Source of the DNA: Methylocapsa acidiphila B2
GTDB taxonomy: Bacteria > Pseudomonadota > Alphaproteobacteria > Rhizobiales > Beijerinckiaceae
Length of the DNA: 64,000 nt
Assembly: GCF_000427445.1 (NCBI RefSeq)
Contig: NZ_KE386496.1
Location: forward strand, 1,902,506 to 1,966,505
Direction: 5' to 3'
Shown: in pieces, positions 46,694 through 56,402 of the stretch
How positions within the stretch are numbered: the first letter of the stretch is position 1
Layout of the letters: each line of letters begins with the position of its first letter
The notes under the pieces: model-generated
Database searches by the model: none
What the model saw: the letters and a program-made list of their open reading frames with translations, nothing else
Told to the model about the DNA's origin: nothing
Translations under genes and position numbers: made by a program

Positions 46694-49600
46694 AGCCGAA
46701 CCCTACGCCGCCGCGCTACGCCGAACTCGCCGTTGCGACGAATTTTTCGTTTCTGCGCGGCGCCTCGCATCCCGAAGAGCTCGTCGCTGCGGCCATGGCC
46801 TTGGGCCATGCGGGCATTGGCGTGGCCGACCGCAATTCGCTCGCCGGCGTCGTGCGGGCGCATGTTTACGCCCGCGAGAACGGGGCCGCCGCGAAAGGCT
46901 TTCGCGTCATCAGCGGCGCCAGGCTCGTCTTTTGCGACGGCGCGCCAGACATCTTGAGCTTTCCGCGCGACCGCGCCGCCTATGGCCGCCTGACGCGGCT
47001 CCTCACCCGCGGCAATGCCCGCGCGCAAAAAGGCGCCTGCCTTCTCCGCCTCGACGATCTCCTCGAGGCCGCGCAAGGCCAACAGCTCATCGTCATGCAA
47101 GGCGGCAGCTGGGACGCCGAGGACGATCGCCGACGCGCCGCGAAAATCCACGCCGATCTCGCGGAGGCGCCGCCGAGGACGACGCGCGTGGATAAAAACG
47201 CTTCAACGCCCCTCCCATCTTTGCTCGAATGTCTCGGGGAGGCCGCGCAAGGCCGCGTCTGGCTCGCCGCTTCGATGACCTATGGTCCCTTCATGCGGCG
47301 CGATCTCGCCCGCCGCCGCGCCCTTGCGCGCAAGACGGGGCTCCCGCTTCTCGCCACGAATGACGTCCTCATGCATGCGCCGGAGCGACGCCCCTTGCAG
47401 GATGTGCTGACCTGCATTCGCGAAGGCGCGACCCTCGACGACGCTGGATTCCGGCTCGAGGCCAATGCCGAGCGCCATCTCAAGGATGGCGCCGAAATGG
47501 CGCGCCTCTTCGCCGAGGCGCCGGAGGCGATCGCGCAGACCTTGCGTTTTCTCGACGGAATCGGCTTCAGCCTCGACGAGCTTCGCGGCGATTATCCTGA
47601 AGAATTGCGCGAAGGATTCGCGACCCCGCAAGACGCCCTGGAGGCTTTCGCGCGCGAGGGGGCGAGGCGGCGCTATCCCGACGGCGCGCCGCCTCATGTC
47701 CTGGCGGCGATCGCGCGCGAATTGAAGCTCGTCGCGGAGCTCGATTACGCGCCCTATTTTCTCACCGTCCACGACATCGTGCGCTTCGCCCGCGCGCGGG
47801 GGATTTTATGCCAGGGCCGCGGCTCGGCCGCCAATTCGGTCCTTTGCTTTTGTCTCGGCATAACGGAGGTCGATCCGGCCGTTCATGATCTTCTTTTCGA
47901 GCGCTTCATCTCGGCCGAACGCAAGGAGCCGCCCGACATCGACGTCGATTTCGAGCATGAGCGGCGCGAAGAGGTCATGCAATATATTTACGCCCACTAT
48001 GGGCGGGCCAGGGCCGGGCTGACCGCGACCGTCGTCACCTATCGCGCGCGCTCGGCCATTCGCGAGGTCGGCAAGGCCTTCGGCCTCTCGGAAGACGTGG
48101 TCTCGGCCCTTTCCGGCACGGTCTGGGGCAGATCCTCTGCGGAAGTCGACGCGCGTGAGACGCGCCGGGCGGGCCTCGACCCGACCGACACGAGGCTCGC
48201 CCAGGCGATCCGGCTCGCCGGCGAGCTCATCGGCTTCCCGCGCCATCTCTCGCAACATACGGGCGGCTTCGTCATCACTCGCTCGCGTCTCGACGAAACC
48301 ATTCCAATCGCCAACGCCGCGATGGAGGAGCGCACCATCGTCGAATGGGACAAGGACGATCTCGACGCGCTCGGAATCCTGAAGATCGACATTCTCGCGC
48401 TCGGCATGTTGACCTGCCTGCGCAAAGGCTTCGCGCTCATCGAACAGCACTATGGCGACGCCTATGCATTGGCGAGCCTGCCCCCCGAGGAGCCCGCCGT
48501 CTACGCCATGATTTCCCGCGCCGACACGATCGGCGTGTTCCAGATCGAGAGCCGCGCGCAAATGTCAATGCTGCCGCGCCTCAAGCCCCGTGAGTTTTAC
48601 GATCTCGTCATCGAGGTCGCGATCGTGCGGCCGGGGCCCATTCAGGGCGACATGGTGCATCCTTATCTGCGCCGCCGGCAACGCCTAGAGCCCGTCGCCT
48701 ATCCTTCAAAGGAGCTCGAAGCCTTGCTCGGCAAGACGCTCGGCGTGCCTTTGTTCCAGGAGCAGGCGATGAAAATCGCCATCGTCGCCGCCGGCTTCAC
48801 GCCCGCGGAAGCCGATCGGCTGCGCCGCTCCATGGCGACCTTCAAGCGCGTCGGCACGATCGGCGGATTCGAGGCGAAAATGGTCGAAGGCATGGTCGCG
48901 CGCGGCTATCCGCGCGATTTCGCCCTGCGCTGCTTCAAGCAGATCGAGGGCTTCGGCACTTATGGCTTTCCAGAGAGCCACGCCGCCTCTTTCGCGCTTC
49001 TCGTCTACGCCTCCGCCTGGATGAAATGCCGCTATCCCGACGTCTTCGCCTGCGCTCTTCTCAACGCTCAGACCATGGGTTTCTACGCGCCGGCGCAAAT
49101 CGTGCGCGACGTCCGCGAGCATGGCGTTCCCGTCGAGGAGGCGGACGTCAATTTCTCCGATTGGGATTCGACTCTCGAGCCTCATTCCCTCGAACCCCGA
49201 CTGCATCCCCGCCACGCCTCCATGCGCGGCGAGATCCTTTCGACCCATAGGGTCCGGCTCGGCTTCCGACTGATCAAAGGACTTTGCGAAGCCGACATGA
49301 CGCGCCTCGCGGCGCTGCGAGGGCGAGGCTATGATTCGATCCGCGATCTCTGGCTGCGGACGGGGCTATCCCCCGGCGCGCTCGAAATTCTGGCCGGCGC
49401 CGACGCCTTTCGCTCGATCGGGCTCGATCGGCGCGCCGCGCTTTGGGCCGTGCGCGGCCTGAACCGCGCCGGCGATAGGGACGACTTGCCCCTCTTGCGC
49501 GATTTGAGCTTTCGGGCGCTCGAGCCCGACGCCGCCCTCCCGCCCATGCCGCTCGGCGAACATGTGGTCGAGGATTATCGCTATCTGTCGCTCTCCTTGA

Positions 49601-50079
49601 AGGCGCATCCCATCGCCTTTCTTCGCGAGAGGCTCGCGAAGAAGAAGACCCTGCGCGCCGAGGAGCTTGCAGCCCAACCGTCGGGCGCGCGCGTCACCGT
49701 CGCCGGCCTCGTTCTCGTGCGCCAGCGGCCGGGCTCGGCCAAGGGCGTCATTTTCCTCACGCTCGAGGATGAGACCGGAATCGCCAACGCCATCGTCTGG
49801 CCCAAAACCTTCGAGGCCCTCCGCCCTATCGTCATCGGCGCGCGTTTCATCACTGTGACGGGGCGCCTTCAGAACGAGGCGAATGTGATCCATGTGGTCG
49901 TCGAGCGGGCCGAAGACCTCACGTCCCTCCTCGCTCTCCTCTCGCGCTCGCACGACGGCGAAGCCTTCTGCGCGCCGGACCGATCCGCCGAGCCCGGCCT
50001 GTTCGCGGAAACCCATCCCCCCGCCACGGAGGCCGCCGCCCTCCGGCGTGTTTTGCCGAAAGGCCGCAATTTTCAATAA
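46690..50079 (+). CDS. dnaE2: Error-prone DNA polymerase DnaE2
   Basis: 1129 residues. The N-terminal PHP domain (YAELAVATNFSFLRGASHPEE), the polymerase palm with ICQGRGSAANS-like text (ILCQGRGSAANSVLCFCLG), the catalytic PDIDVDFEHERREEVMQYIY, FPESHAASFALLVYASAWMK and a C-terminal OB-fold (VTVAGLVLVRQRPGSAKG). DnaE2 performs damage-induced mutagenic synthesis with ImuA and ImuB. It is last in the LexA-controlled operon. Length is slightly above the usual 1050-1100; no break seen. Confidence 0.96.
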   Translation: MKPNPTPPRYAELAVATNFSFLRGASHPEELVAAAMALGHAGIGVADRNSLAGVVRAHVYARENGAAAKGFRVISGARLVFCDGAPDILSFPRDRAAYGRLTRLLTRGNARAQKGACLLRLDDLLEAAQGQQLIVMQGGSWDAEDDRRRAAKIHADLAEAPPRTTRVDKNASTPLPSLLECLGEAAQGRVWLAASMTYGPFMRRDLARRRALARKTGLPLLATNDVLMHAPERRPLQDVLTCIREGATLDDAGFRLEANAERHLKDGAEMARLFAEAPEAIAQTLRFLDGIGFSLDELRGDYPEELREGFATPQDALEAFAREGARRRYPDGAPPHVLAAIARELKLVAELDYAPYFLTVHDIVRFARARGILCQGRGSAANSVLCFCLGITEVDPAVHDLLFERFISAERKEPPDIDVDFEHERREEVMQYIYAHYGRARAGLTATVVTYRARSAIREVGKAFGLSEDVVSALSGTVWGRSSAEVDARETRRAGLDPTDTRLAQAIRLAGELIGFPRHLSQHTGGFVITRSRLDETIPIANAAMEERTIVEWDKDDLDALGILKIDILALGMLTCLRKGFALIEQHYGDAYALASLPPEEPAVYAMISRADTIGVFQIESRAQMSMLPRLKPREFYDLVIEVAIVRPGPIQGDMVHPYLRRRQRLEPVAYPSKELEALLGKTLGVPLFQEQAMKIAIVAAGFTPAEADRLRRSMATFKRVGTIGGFEAKMVEGMVARGYPRDFALRCFKQIEGFGTYGFPESHAASFALLVYASAWMKCRYPDVFACALLNAQTMGFYAPAQIVRDVREHGVPVEEADVNFSDWDSTLEPHSLEPRLHPRHASMRGEILSTHRVRLGFRLIKGLCEADMTRLAALRGRGYDSIRDLWLRTGLSPGALEILAGADAFRSIGLDRRAALWAVRGLNRAGDRDDLPLLRDLSFRALEPDAALPPMPLGEHVVEDYRYLSLSLKAHPIAFLRERLAKKKTLRAEELAAQPSGARVTVAGLVLVRQRPGSAKGVIFLTLEDETGIANAIVWPKTFEALRPIVIGARFITVTGRLQNEANVIHVVVERAEDLTSLLALLSRSHDGEAFCAPDRSAEPGLFAETHPPATEAAALRRVLPKGRNFQ

Positions 50080-50254
50080 ACTCCGCCATCGCGGCAAAAG
50101 CCGCCCGCCCAGACGGCTTCTTCTCCGGACATGGCCCTGGTCTTGCTTGCCTTTGTGTTGCTGAATTGCGCTTGCAATCATCACACTTCTTCGCATGGGC
50201 GGACCAGCCTTTCCCTTATGCGCCGTTCCCCCGGGCTCGCGATCGGACGATGTG

Positions 50255-51625
50255 ATGAAGCTAAGCCTCGAAAGCCGCGACATGTGCGAATGGTCCGGAC
50301 TCCCCGGATTGCGCGAGGGCTTGCTAACAAAGGTGGCGCAAGGCGAATCCGGAAAGGTCTCGCCTTTTTTGCTGCTCGCGATGTCCGGCGTCAGCGCGCG
50401 CGAGCAACGTCGATGTTCCGAACTTTGGACGAGGGACAAGCAAGCCGCCTGCGCCGACGAGCGCGCCGCGCTGGCCTTCACATTCGACGTCGCCGCGCGG
50501 CCGAAAATCCGCATCGGCTATCTTTCCTGCGACTTTCATGAGCACGCGACCTCGCTGCTGCTCATTGAAATGTTCGAGGCGCATGATCGGGCGCGCTTCG
50601 AGCTCTTCGCCTATTCCTATGGGGCCGATGACGGCAAATCGATGCGGCCGCGCCTCGCCGCCGCGTTCGACCATTTCATCGACATCGAGGCCTTGTCCAA
50701 CATAGACGCAGCGCGGGCGATCCACGCCGACGGCATAGATATTCTCATCGACCTGAAAGGCTATACGCTGCGCACGCGCACGCAGATCCTCATGTTCGGC
50801 CCCGCCCCGGTTCAGGTGAATTTTCTCGGCTATCCGGGAACGCTCGGCGCCAGCATTTGCGACTATATCGTCACCGACGCCTTTCTGACCCCGGCGGCGA
50901 GCGCGGCCGATTACAGCGAATCCTTCGCCTATCTGCCGCATTCCTACCAGCCGCATGGCCGCAACGCCGTCATCGGCGGGGCGCCGAGGCGCTCCGCAGT
51001 CGGCCTGCCCGAAGCCGGGTTCGTGTTTTGCTGCTTCAACCAGGCCTATAAGATCACGCCGGAAATCTTCGACATTTGGTGCCGCCTACTGGTCGAGGTC
51101 CCCGACAGCGTCCTTTGGCTCCTGAAAAACGACCAGGCCGAGGGAAACCTGAAAAATGAGGCGCTGTGGCGCGGCGTCACCGCGGACCGGCTGATCTTCG
51201 CCGAGCACTTGCCACAAAGCGAGCATCTCGGCCGGCTCCAGCTCGCCGATCTCGTTCTCGACACATCGCCCTATAACGCCCATACGACGGCGAGCGACGC
51301 CCTTTGGGCGAACACGCCGATCGTCACCTGCTCCGGCGACACCTTTCCTTCGCGCGTCGCAGGCAGCATCTTGCGGGCGATCAACCTTGGCGAGTTGATC
51401 GCCGTCGATCTCGACGCCTATTTCGAGCTCGCGCTTGAACTCGCGACCAAGCCAGACCGTTTCTCCGCCATCAAAGCCAAGCTCTCGGCGAACAGGTTGA
51501 CGACGCCCCTGTTCGACATCGAAGCCTATACGCGCGACATGGAAGGGCTTTATGAGGTCATGTGGCGGCGCTATCGCGAAGGCGACGCGCCGACGGCGAT
51601 CGGCGCGGTCCCCGCCGCTGGGTGA
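50255..51625 (+). CDS. OGT/SPINDLY-like glycosyltransferase lacking the TPR domain
   Basis: About 456 residues corresponding to the glycosyltransferase family 41 catalytic part: KIRIGYLSCDFHEHATSLL, IDILIDLKGYTLRTRTQI, PAPVQVNFLGYPGTLGAS, FVFCCFNQAYKITPEIFDIW, LVLDTSPYNAHTTASDALW and SRVAGSILRAI. Homologues normally carry many TPR repeats in front; here the protein begins only about 70 residues before the catalytic start (MCEWSGLPGLREGLL). The upstream DNA shows no TPR. It could be a 5'-truncated copy or a naturally short form. ATG 50255 was chosen; ATG 50195 would add 20 residues. Neither has a good ribosome site, which fits truncation. Confidence 0.8.
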   Translation: MKLSLESRDMCEWSGLPGLREGLLTKVAQGESGKVSPFLLLAMSGVSAREQRRCSELWTRDKQAACADERAALAFTFDVAARPKIRIGYLSCDFHEHATSLLLIEMFEAHDRARFELFAYSYGADDGKSMRPRLAAAFDHFIDIEALSNIDAARAIHADGIDILIDLKGYTLRTRTQILMFGPAPVQVNFLGYPGTLGASICDYIVTDAFLTPAASAADYSESFAYLPHSYQPHGRNAVIGGAPRRSAVGLPEAGFVFCCFNQAYKITPEIFDIWCRLLVEVPDSVLWLLKNDQAEGNLKNEALWRGVTADRLIFAEHLPQSEHLGRLQLADLVLDTSPYNAHTTASDALWANTPIVTCSGDTFPSRVAGSILRAINLGELIAVDLDAYFELALELATKPDRFSAIKAKLSANRLTTPLFDIEAYTRDMEGLYEVMWRRYREGDAPTAIGAVPAAG

Positions 51626-51759
51626 ATCCGCGTCTGGCCCGTGATCTCATGATAGAATGATCGATCAGACCTTTCAGCCCGCATTCGCAGGATTACGCGG
51701 CAATTTCAAGCGCCTTTTCCGCGATTCGGCTAACATAATCCGCAGTTGTTTCGGATCGC

Positions 51760-52374
51760 ATGAGGCCGATGGCGAACCCGGCGGATGAATCGAATGATGG
51801 CGCTCTCAGGCTCGATTTCGACCGCCGATTGATGCTTCAATTTCGTGGATCTGGGTTACCTCCGACGCCGGCTTGCTCGCATACCGGGAACTGGACGACG
51901 CGCTGGGCCTCAGCGCGATGGCGGGCGATCGCCAAGGTCGAATGGCGTCCGGGCGAACTCTACCCACACGTTGGATTGATCGTCGCCAACATGGTGCGCC
52001 GCGCCGGCGCCATCGTCGCCTTTTACAACAAGCGCGGGACATGCGAGCAATGGATCAAGGAGGGCAAGGGCGCGATCAAGTGGACGCTGCTCTCATGTCG
52101 GTCGTTCGCCGCCAACGCGGTTGGGCTTCAACTTCATGCGCTGGCCTACAATCTTGGTCGTTTTCGGCGCACGCTGGCGACGTCGGAGCCGATCAAGGAT
52201 TGGGCGGTGACGAGCCTGAAGGAAAAGCCGATCAAGATCGGCGCGAAGGTCGTCAGGCACGGGCGCTATGTCGCATTCCAGATGGCCAAAGTCGCCATTC
52301 CCAAAAATCTCTTCACCGACATCCTGCGAATGATCGCCGAACTTCGACGGCCGCCCGATCCAGCGCCTGCGTGA
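51760..52374 (+). pseudogene. IS1380-family transposase relic
   Basis: The N-terminal piece GALRLDFDRRLMLQFRGS and the C-terminal piece (AFYNKRGTCEQWIKEGKGAI; SCRSFAANAVGLQLHALAYN; IKIGAKVVRHGRYVAFQMA) are those of IS1380 transposases. Just after FRGS the reading shifts by one base: the expected text (SDAGLLAYRELDDALGLSAM) continues in another frame near 51860-51930. It then jumps to the C-terminal third near 51930. So one frameshift plus an internal deletion of roughly half the normal 450-residue protein are inferred. Terminal inverted repeats were not identified. It is not expected to be active. Confidence 0.8.
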
Positions 52375-52618
52375 AGCCTCCGGTCGTCATGCGTATGGGA
52401 GAGACGCGTCTTGATCACAATCAATTCGACAATTTTGGTCCCGCTCAGGAACATTATGGACCGCAGAGGGTTTAACTGCATAGTCTGCGGTGGGGAGAGC
52501 GCCAAAGCGGGCAAGTAGAGCCATTTAGACAGTCCAATCGCCTGTCGACTGGGAAATATCGGTTTAAGCGTCACGGCCGGAACATCGATTCGCCACGGCC
52601 GGGATTAGGAGAAGTGGT

Positions 52619-52981
52619 ATGCGCCTCGCAACTCTCTTGTTTCGCGCGACCTTCGCCGCGTCGCTGACGGCCGGCGCCGCCGCGATCTCGACGGACACGG
52701 TCAATGCTGCGCCGCTGACCGTGGCGCCGCTCGGCTCGAACGACGCGCCGATGATAGATAAGGCCTATTGGACGTCGCGCTGCCGGTGGGTCCCCTCGCC
52801 CTGGGGGCCGCAACGGCGGTGCCGCCGCGTGTGGGTCGGGGGAGGAGGACCTGGCTGGGGTCCGCCGCCACCTCTGCCGCCTCCAGGTCCCGGCGGCTGG
52901 GGTCCGCCGCCACCGCCGCCGCCTCCGGGTCCCGGCGGGTGGGGCCCGCCGCCTCCGCCCCCGCCGCCTCCGGGCTGGTAA
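52619..52981 (+). CDS. Secreted Gly/Pro/Trp-rich repeat protein
   Basis: 120 residues with a signal peptide (LLFRATFAASLTAGAAAIS). After a Cys/Trp/Arg-rich middle (AYWTSRCRWVPSPWGPQRRC), the last 45 residues consist of repeats of GPGGWG followed by 6-9 Pro. The repeats are also visible as near-identical DNA units of about 45 bases. A GGAGAAG site precedes the ATG and a strong terminator follows. Proteins of this kind are common in rhizobia and are probably envelope-associated; function unknown. Confidence 0.7.
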   Translation: MRLATLLFRATFAASLTAGAAAISTDTVNAAPLTVAPLGSNDAPMIDKAYWTSRCRWVPSPWGPQRRCRRVWVGGGGPGWGPPPPLPPPGPGGWGPPPPPPPPGPGGWGPPPPPPPPPGW

Positions 52982-53007
52982 GAGGCCGGATCGGCTCTCT
53001 GAATCGA

Positions 53008-53036
53008 CCCCTCGCGCCATCGCGCGAGGGGTTTTC
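53008..53036 (+). terminator. Rho-independent terminator
   Basis: A perfect 9-bp stem CCCCTCGCG/CGCGAGGGG with a 6-base loop followed by TTTT. It ends the Pro-rich protein gene 27 bases upstream. Confidence 0.88.
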
Positions 53037-53132
53037 TATGGCCCACCGATCATCGTTCGATGGTGAACCCTATATTTAGTGTGTTCGAGCGATGCCGATT
53101 CTGAACACGCTCCGGCGCTGCACAAAACCCTG

Positions 53133-54050
53133 ATGAACGCGCAATCGCAATCCGAGGAGATCGCCTTCGACCGCTCGCTCCCGGCCCGTCCGGGCGAGCT
53201 CGTCCGGCTTTCGCCCCTGGTGCGCCGCATGATCGCCGGCAACGCCGGGCCGATGACCTTCACCGGCACATGCACCTATGTCGTCGGCAATGGGCCAGTC
53301 GCGATCATCGATCCAGGCCCCGACGATCCGGCTCATATTTCCGCGCTGCTCGAAGTCCTCGGAGATGAGACTATCGCGGCCATTCTCGTCACCCACACGC
53401 ATCGGGATCATTCGCCGGGCGCGCGCCTCCTGAAGCAGGCGAGCGGCGCGAAAATCATCGGCTGCGCGCCGCATCGGCCGTCGCAAGAGGCTGGATTCGG
53501 CCGGCTCGACGCGGCGCATGACCGGGACCACGCGCCGGACGCCATCATGTCCGAAGGCGATTCGATCGAGACCGCCGAATTCGCGCTCACCTGCGTCGAG
53601 ACGCCCGGCCACGCCGCCAACCATCTGGCCTTCGCGCTGGCGCAGGAGGATGCGCTCTTTTCCGGCGATCATGTCATGGCCTGGTCGACGACGGTCGTCG
53701 CGCCGCCCGACGGCGCGATGCGCGACTATATGAACTCGCTGGAAAAGCTGCGCCTGCGGAACGACAAGATCTACTGGCCGGGGCACGGCGGTCCGGTCGT
53801 CGCGCCGCAGCGCTATGTGCGCGCGCTCGCGCAGCATCGGCGGGCGCGCGAGGCCGCCATTCTTTCGCGCATCGCCGCCGGAGATTCCTCGATCGACGCC
53901 ATCGTCGCGCATATCTATGAAGGCCTGAACCCGGCGCTGCGCGTGGCCGCGGCGCTGAGCGTCCTCGCCCATCTCGAAGGCCTCGTCGCGCGCGGCCAGG
54001 TCGCGGCCGAGGGCCCCGCGACGCTTGAGGCCGTCTATCGGCCGGCCTGA
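53133..54050 (+). CDS. MBL-fold hydrolase (LACTB2-like)
   Basis: About 305 residues. The metal motif THTHRDHSPGA, then ETPGHAANHLAF, FSGDHVMAWSTT and a C-terminal winged-helix-like region (AAILSRIAAGDSSIDAIVA) match the bacterial LACTB2-like group, some members of which are RNases. Substrate unknown. ATG 53133 (MNAQSQSEE) was chosen over an upstream in-frame start at 53079. Its 3' end overlaps the convergent DUF1499 gene by 16 bases. Confidence 0.85.
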   Translation: MNAQSQSEEIAFDRSLPARPGELVRLSPLVRRMIAGNAGPMTFTGTCTYVVGNGPVAIIDPGPDDPAHISALLEVLGDETIAAILVTHTHRDHSPGARLLKQASGAKIIGCAPHRPSQEAGFGRLDAAHDRDHAPDAIMSEGDSIETAEFALTCVETPGHAANHLAFALAQEDALFSGDHVMAWSTTVVAPPDGAMRDYMNSLEKLRLRNDKIYWPGHGGPVVAPQRYVRALAQHRRAREAAILSRIAAGDSSIDAIVAHIYEGLNPALRVAAALSVLAHLEGLVARGQVAAEGPATLEAVYRPA

Positions 54051-54823
54051 TCGGCCTTGTCGACCTCGGCGGTCAAGGCGCCCTCAAAGACCTCGACATT
54101 GCGTTGATTGGCGCCGAAATCCGACAGCGCAAAACGTGAGACGGACCGCATGTCCACGCGGGTCTGACCTGCGAGCGGACGAATTCGCAACGTGACGTCG
54201 CAGGGAAAGCCGAGGATCAGGCTGCGCGCGATCGCGTCAATATGGCCGACCCCGCTGCGGCCGCCTGGCGGCGTTTGCGCGATGATTTTCCAACCGCTTT
54301 TCGTGACTGCCTTCACGATGGCGGCATAGGCCTCCGGCGCGTCGAGATCGAGCAGGATGGGCTGAACCTGAGGATAGGCCACGAGCTGCCGCTTGCGCGC
54401 TTGCGCTGGAATATTCGCCGGGGTCGATCCGCCGCGCGCTGCAAGCGCCTGCCGCGATAAGGAAAAAGCCGGCGGATCGAGAATGTCCGTCGACAGATCG
54501 ACGAGCCGGGGAAAGCGCATCACCTTTTCGGCGAGATAGGCCGGATAGGCCAAAAGGAGCAGCGCGAGAAAAAGCCCGGCGGCGGCCGTCCCGGCCCCTT
54601 TGCGGCCGCTGCGCCAAATCACGACAAAAGCCGCGAGCGCGCTCAAGATCGCCGCAGCGGCCACGCCGACCGCGCCGCCGAGCACCGCGAGCGTCGCTTG
54701 CGGGTCGAGGCCGCCGCGCGCCACAACGACGCCGATCAGCGCCACAGCGACGGAAAAAGCCGCAAGCCGCCAGCTGAGCAATGCGGCTTTGGAATAGGGT
54801 TCCTCGACGATCAAGCGCCTCAT
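54035..54823 (-). CDS. DUF1499 family membrane protein
   Basis: 262 residues. Three hydrophobic helices in the first 100 residues (LLSWRLAAFSVAVALIGVVV; LAVLGGAVGVAAAAILSALA; AAAGLFLALLLLAYPAYLA), then the DUF1499 domain (YPQVQPILLDLDAPEAYAAI; GWKIIAQTPP; SVSRFALSDFGANQRNVEVF). Function unknown. It converges on the MBL hydrolase gene with a short overlap. Confidence 0.82.
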   Translation of the reverse strand: MRRLIVEEPYSKAALLSWRLAAFSVAVALIGVVVARGGLDPQATLAVLGGAVGVAAAAILSALAAFVVIWRSGRKGAGTAAAGLFLALLLLAYPAYLAEKVMRFPRLVDLSTDILDPPAFSLSRQALAARGGSTPANIPAQARKRQLVAYPQVQPILLDLDAPEAYAAIVKAVTKSGWKIIAQTPPGGRSGVGHIDAIARSLILGFPCDVTLRIRPLAGQTRVDMRSVSRFALSDFGANQRNVEVFEGALTAEVDKADQAGR

Positions 54824-55047
54824 CGCCGCCTCGCAGAAGCCAAAAGACGCAAAGTCGCGCCGCCGCCTCCGGCGGGCCCGCTCGGCCGGTCGCCCCGAGA
54901 CGCAAGCGCCTCACGGGATTCGGTCCAAGCCGAAAGCAACTCAAAGACCTCGCGAGCCCGCATGTTCAATCGCCGAAGCGGCGGCCGATTCTTCGGCTCG
55001 TCATGTCCGAAGCGTTGGGCGCACGCTCTTTGATCGCCTTATCGCAC

Positions 55048-55063
55048 CATGCTCTAAAGCATG
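55048..55063. repeat. Inverted repeat with CATGCT/AGCATG arms
   Basis: CATGCT-CTAA-AGCATG lies in the 280-base gap between the DUF1499 and J-protein genes and shares its arms with the palindrome at 37830. Nothing else is recognised in the gap. Confidence 0.35.
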
Positions 55064-55104
55064 TTCCGCCGAGCCCTGTCCACTCGGGAGGGCGATCGGC
55101 CTCG

Positions 55105-56073
55105 TCACGCCATGTCGCCGCGCGGATTATAGGGCTTCTGGCTCTCCCATTTACGCATCAGCGCGGCAAGCTCGGAATCGGGCTCTTCAGGCAGGACGAT
55201 GCGCAAGGTCACAAGCAAATCTCCCGCGTGACCATGGCCGTGCGGGTTTGGCAGCCCTTTGCCGCGCAGACGCAGGGTCCGGCCGCCGTTGGAGCCCGCA
55301 GGAATCGCGAGCTCGACCGTCCCGTCAAGCGTCGGAACGTTAACTTTGCCGCCGAGAACCGCCTCATAGAGGGTGACGGGCAAATCGAGCCGCAAGTGGT
55401 GGCCATCGACGCGAAAATAGGGATGTTTGCCGATCCGCACGGTGACCATCGCATCGCCCGGATCGCCGCCAAAGGGGCTTGCCTGACCCTGACGTTTAAG
55501 GCGGATCTGCTTGCCGTCCTCAATGCCCGCCGGCACCGAAACTTCGAGCGTGCGCCCCGTCGGCAGGGTGACCCGGACAGTTCCGCCCTTCACCGCTTCG
55601 GCAAGGCCCACGGTCACGGTCGCGCTGACGTCTTCCCCGCGCGGCGGGGGCGCGTTCGACGCGCGTCCGGCGCCTCTCCGTCCGCCGCCGAAAAGATCCG
55701 CGAAAATATCGCTGGCATCGAACCCCGGCGCGCCTTGGCGGCCATCGCCATAGCGGAAATCGAAATGCTCGAAACCAGGTCCGCCTGCCTGGGCGCCGCG
55801 ACCGGCTCCGGGGCTGCCGCCGGCGCCAAAGCCCTCGAATCCATGAAACCGCGGCTTGCCCTCGGCGTCGATTTCGCCGCGATCGAAGGCTGCGCGTTTC
55901 TTCTCGTCGCCCAGGATCTCATAGGCGGAATTCGCCTCCGCGAATTTCTCTTTCGCGTTGGGCTCTTTGCTTTGATCGGGATGATATTTCTTGGCGAGCT
56001 TTCGAAAGGCTTTCTTGATCTCGGCCATATCGGCCGTTTTCTGCACCCCTAGAACCACATATGGATCACGCAT
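55105..56073 (-). CDS. CbpA-type DnaJ homologue
   Basis: About 322 residues. The J-domain holds the HPD motif in [13 protein letters not shown], followed by a Gly/Phe-rich region ([19 protein letters not shown]) and two C-terminal substrate-binding beta domains ([40 protein letters not shown]). The Cys-rich zinc finger of full DnaJ is absent, which makes it a class II (CbpA-like) co-chaperone of DnaK. ATG 56073 (MRDPYVVLG) was chosen. It stands alone here. Confidence 0.92.
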   Translation of the reverse strand: MRDPYVVLGVQKTADMAEIKKAFRKLAKKYHPDQSKEPNAKEKFAEANSAYEILGDEKKRAAFDRGEIDAEGKPRFHGFEGFGAGGSPGAGRGAQAGGPGFEHFDFRYGDGRQGAPGFDASDIFADLFGGGRRGAGRASNAPPPRGEDVSATVTVGLAEAVKGGTVRVTLPTGRTLEVSVPAGIEDGKQIRLKRQGQASPFGGDPGDAMVTVRIGKHPYFRVDGHHLRLDLPVTLYEAVLGGKVNVPTLDGTVELAIPAGSNGGRTLRLRGKGLPNPHGHGHAGDLLVTLRIVLPEEPDSELAALMRKWESQKPYNPRGDMA

Positions 56074-56402
56074 AGATGAGCCCACTCCTGCGCTCGACCG
56101 ATCAGCAGCGCCGACGCCAATGTCTCAAATGGAATTTGGGGATTCGCAGCCCAGGCGCAAGCCTTGGAGAAGAAGTTCGGCGGAGCGGACGACAAAACCC
56201 GATAGCGCCGCGCCCCAACAAAGCATGTGACTGCGGACAAACCCCGCCAAAGCCATCCGAGCCGGCGGGATCAAATCACGTCCCAGCAAAAACGTGAAGC
56301 GTAATTTTTCGATCTCGGGGCGCTCTTTAATTTTCCGCCTCGGCTTCTCTGCTTCAGCGCCGCCGCGATCAGGAATCGACGCTCGATGGCGAGGCCTAAG
56401 GG
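56074..56402. other. Gap without a recognised gene
   Basis: A leftward frame around 56125-56463 is open but shows no family signature. No RNA gene or terminator was recognised. Confidence 0.3.

Noticed and set aside
50098-50119. Terminator after dnaE2 (AAGCCG/CGGCTT stem)
   Set aside because: Only six base pairs with a 10-base loop and no T run; too weak to call.
52860-52980. A CRISPR-like repeat array
   Set aside because: The repeats are contiguous coding repeats for Gly/Pro/Trp without spacers.
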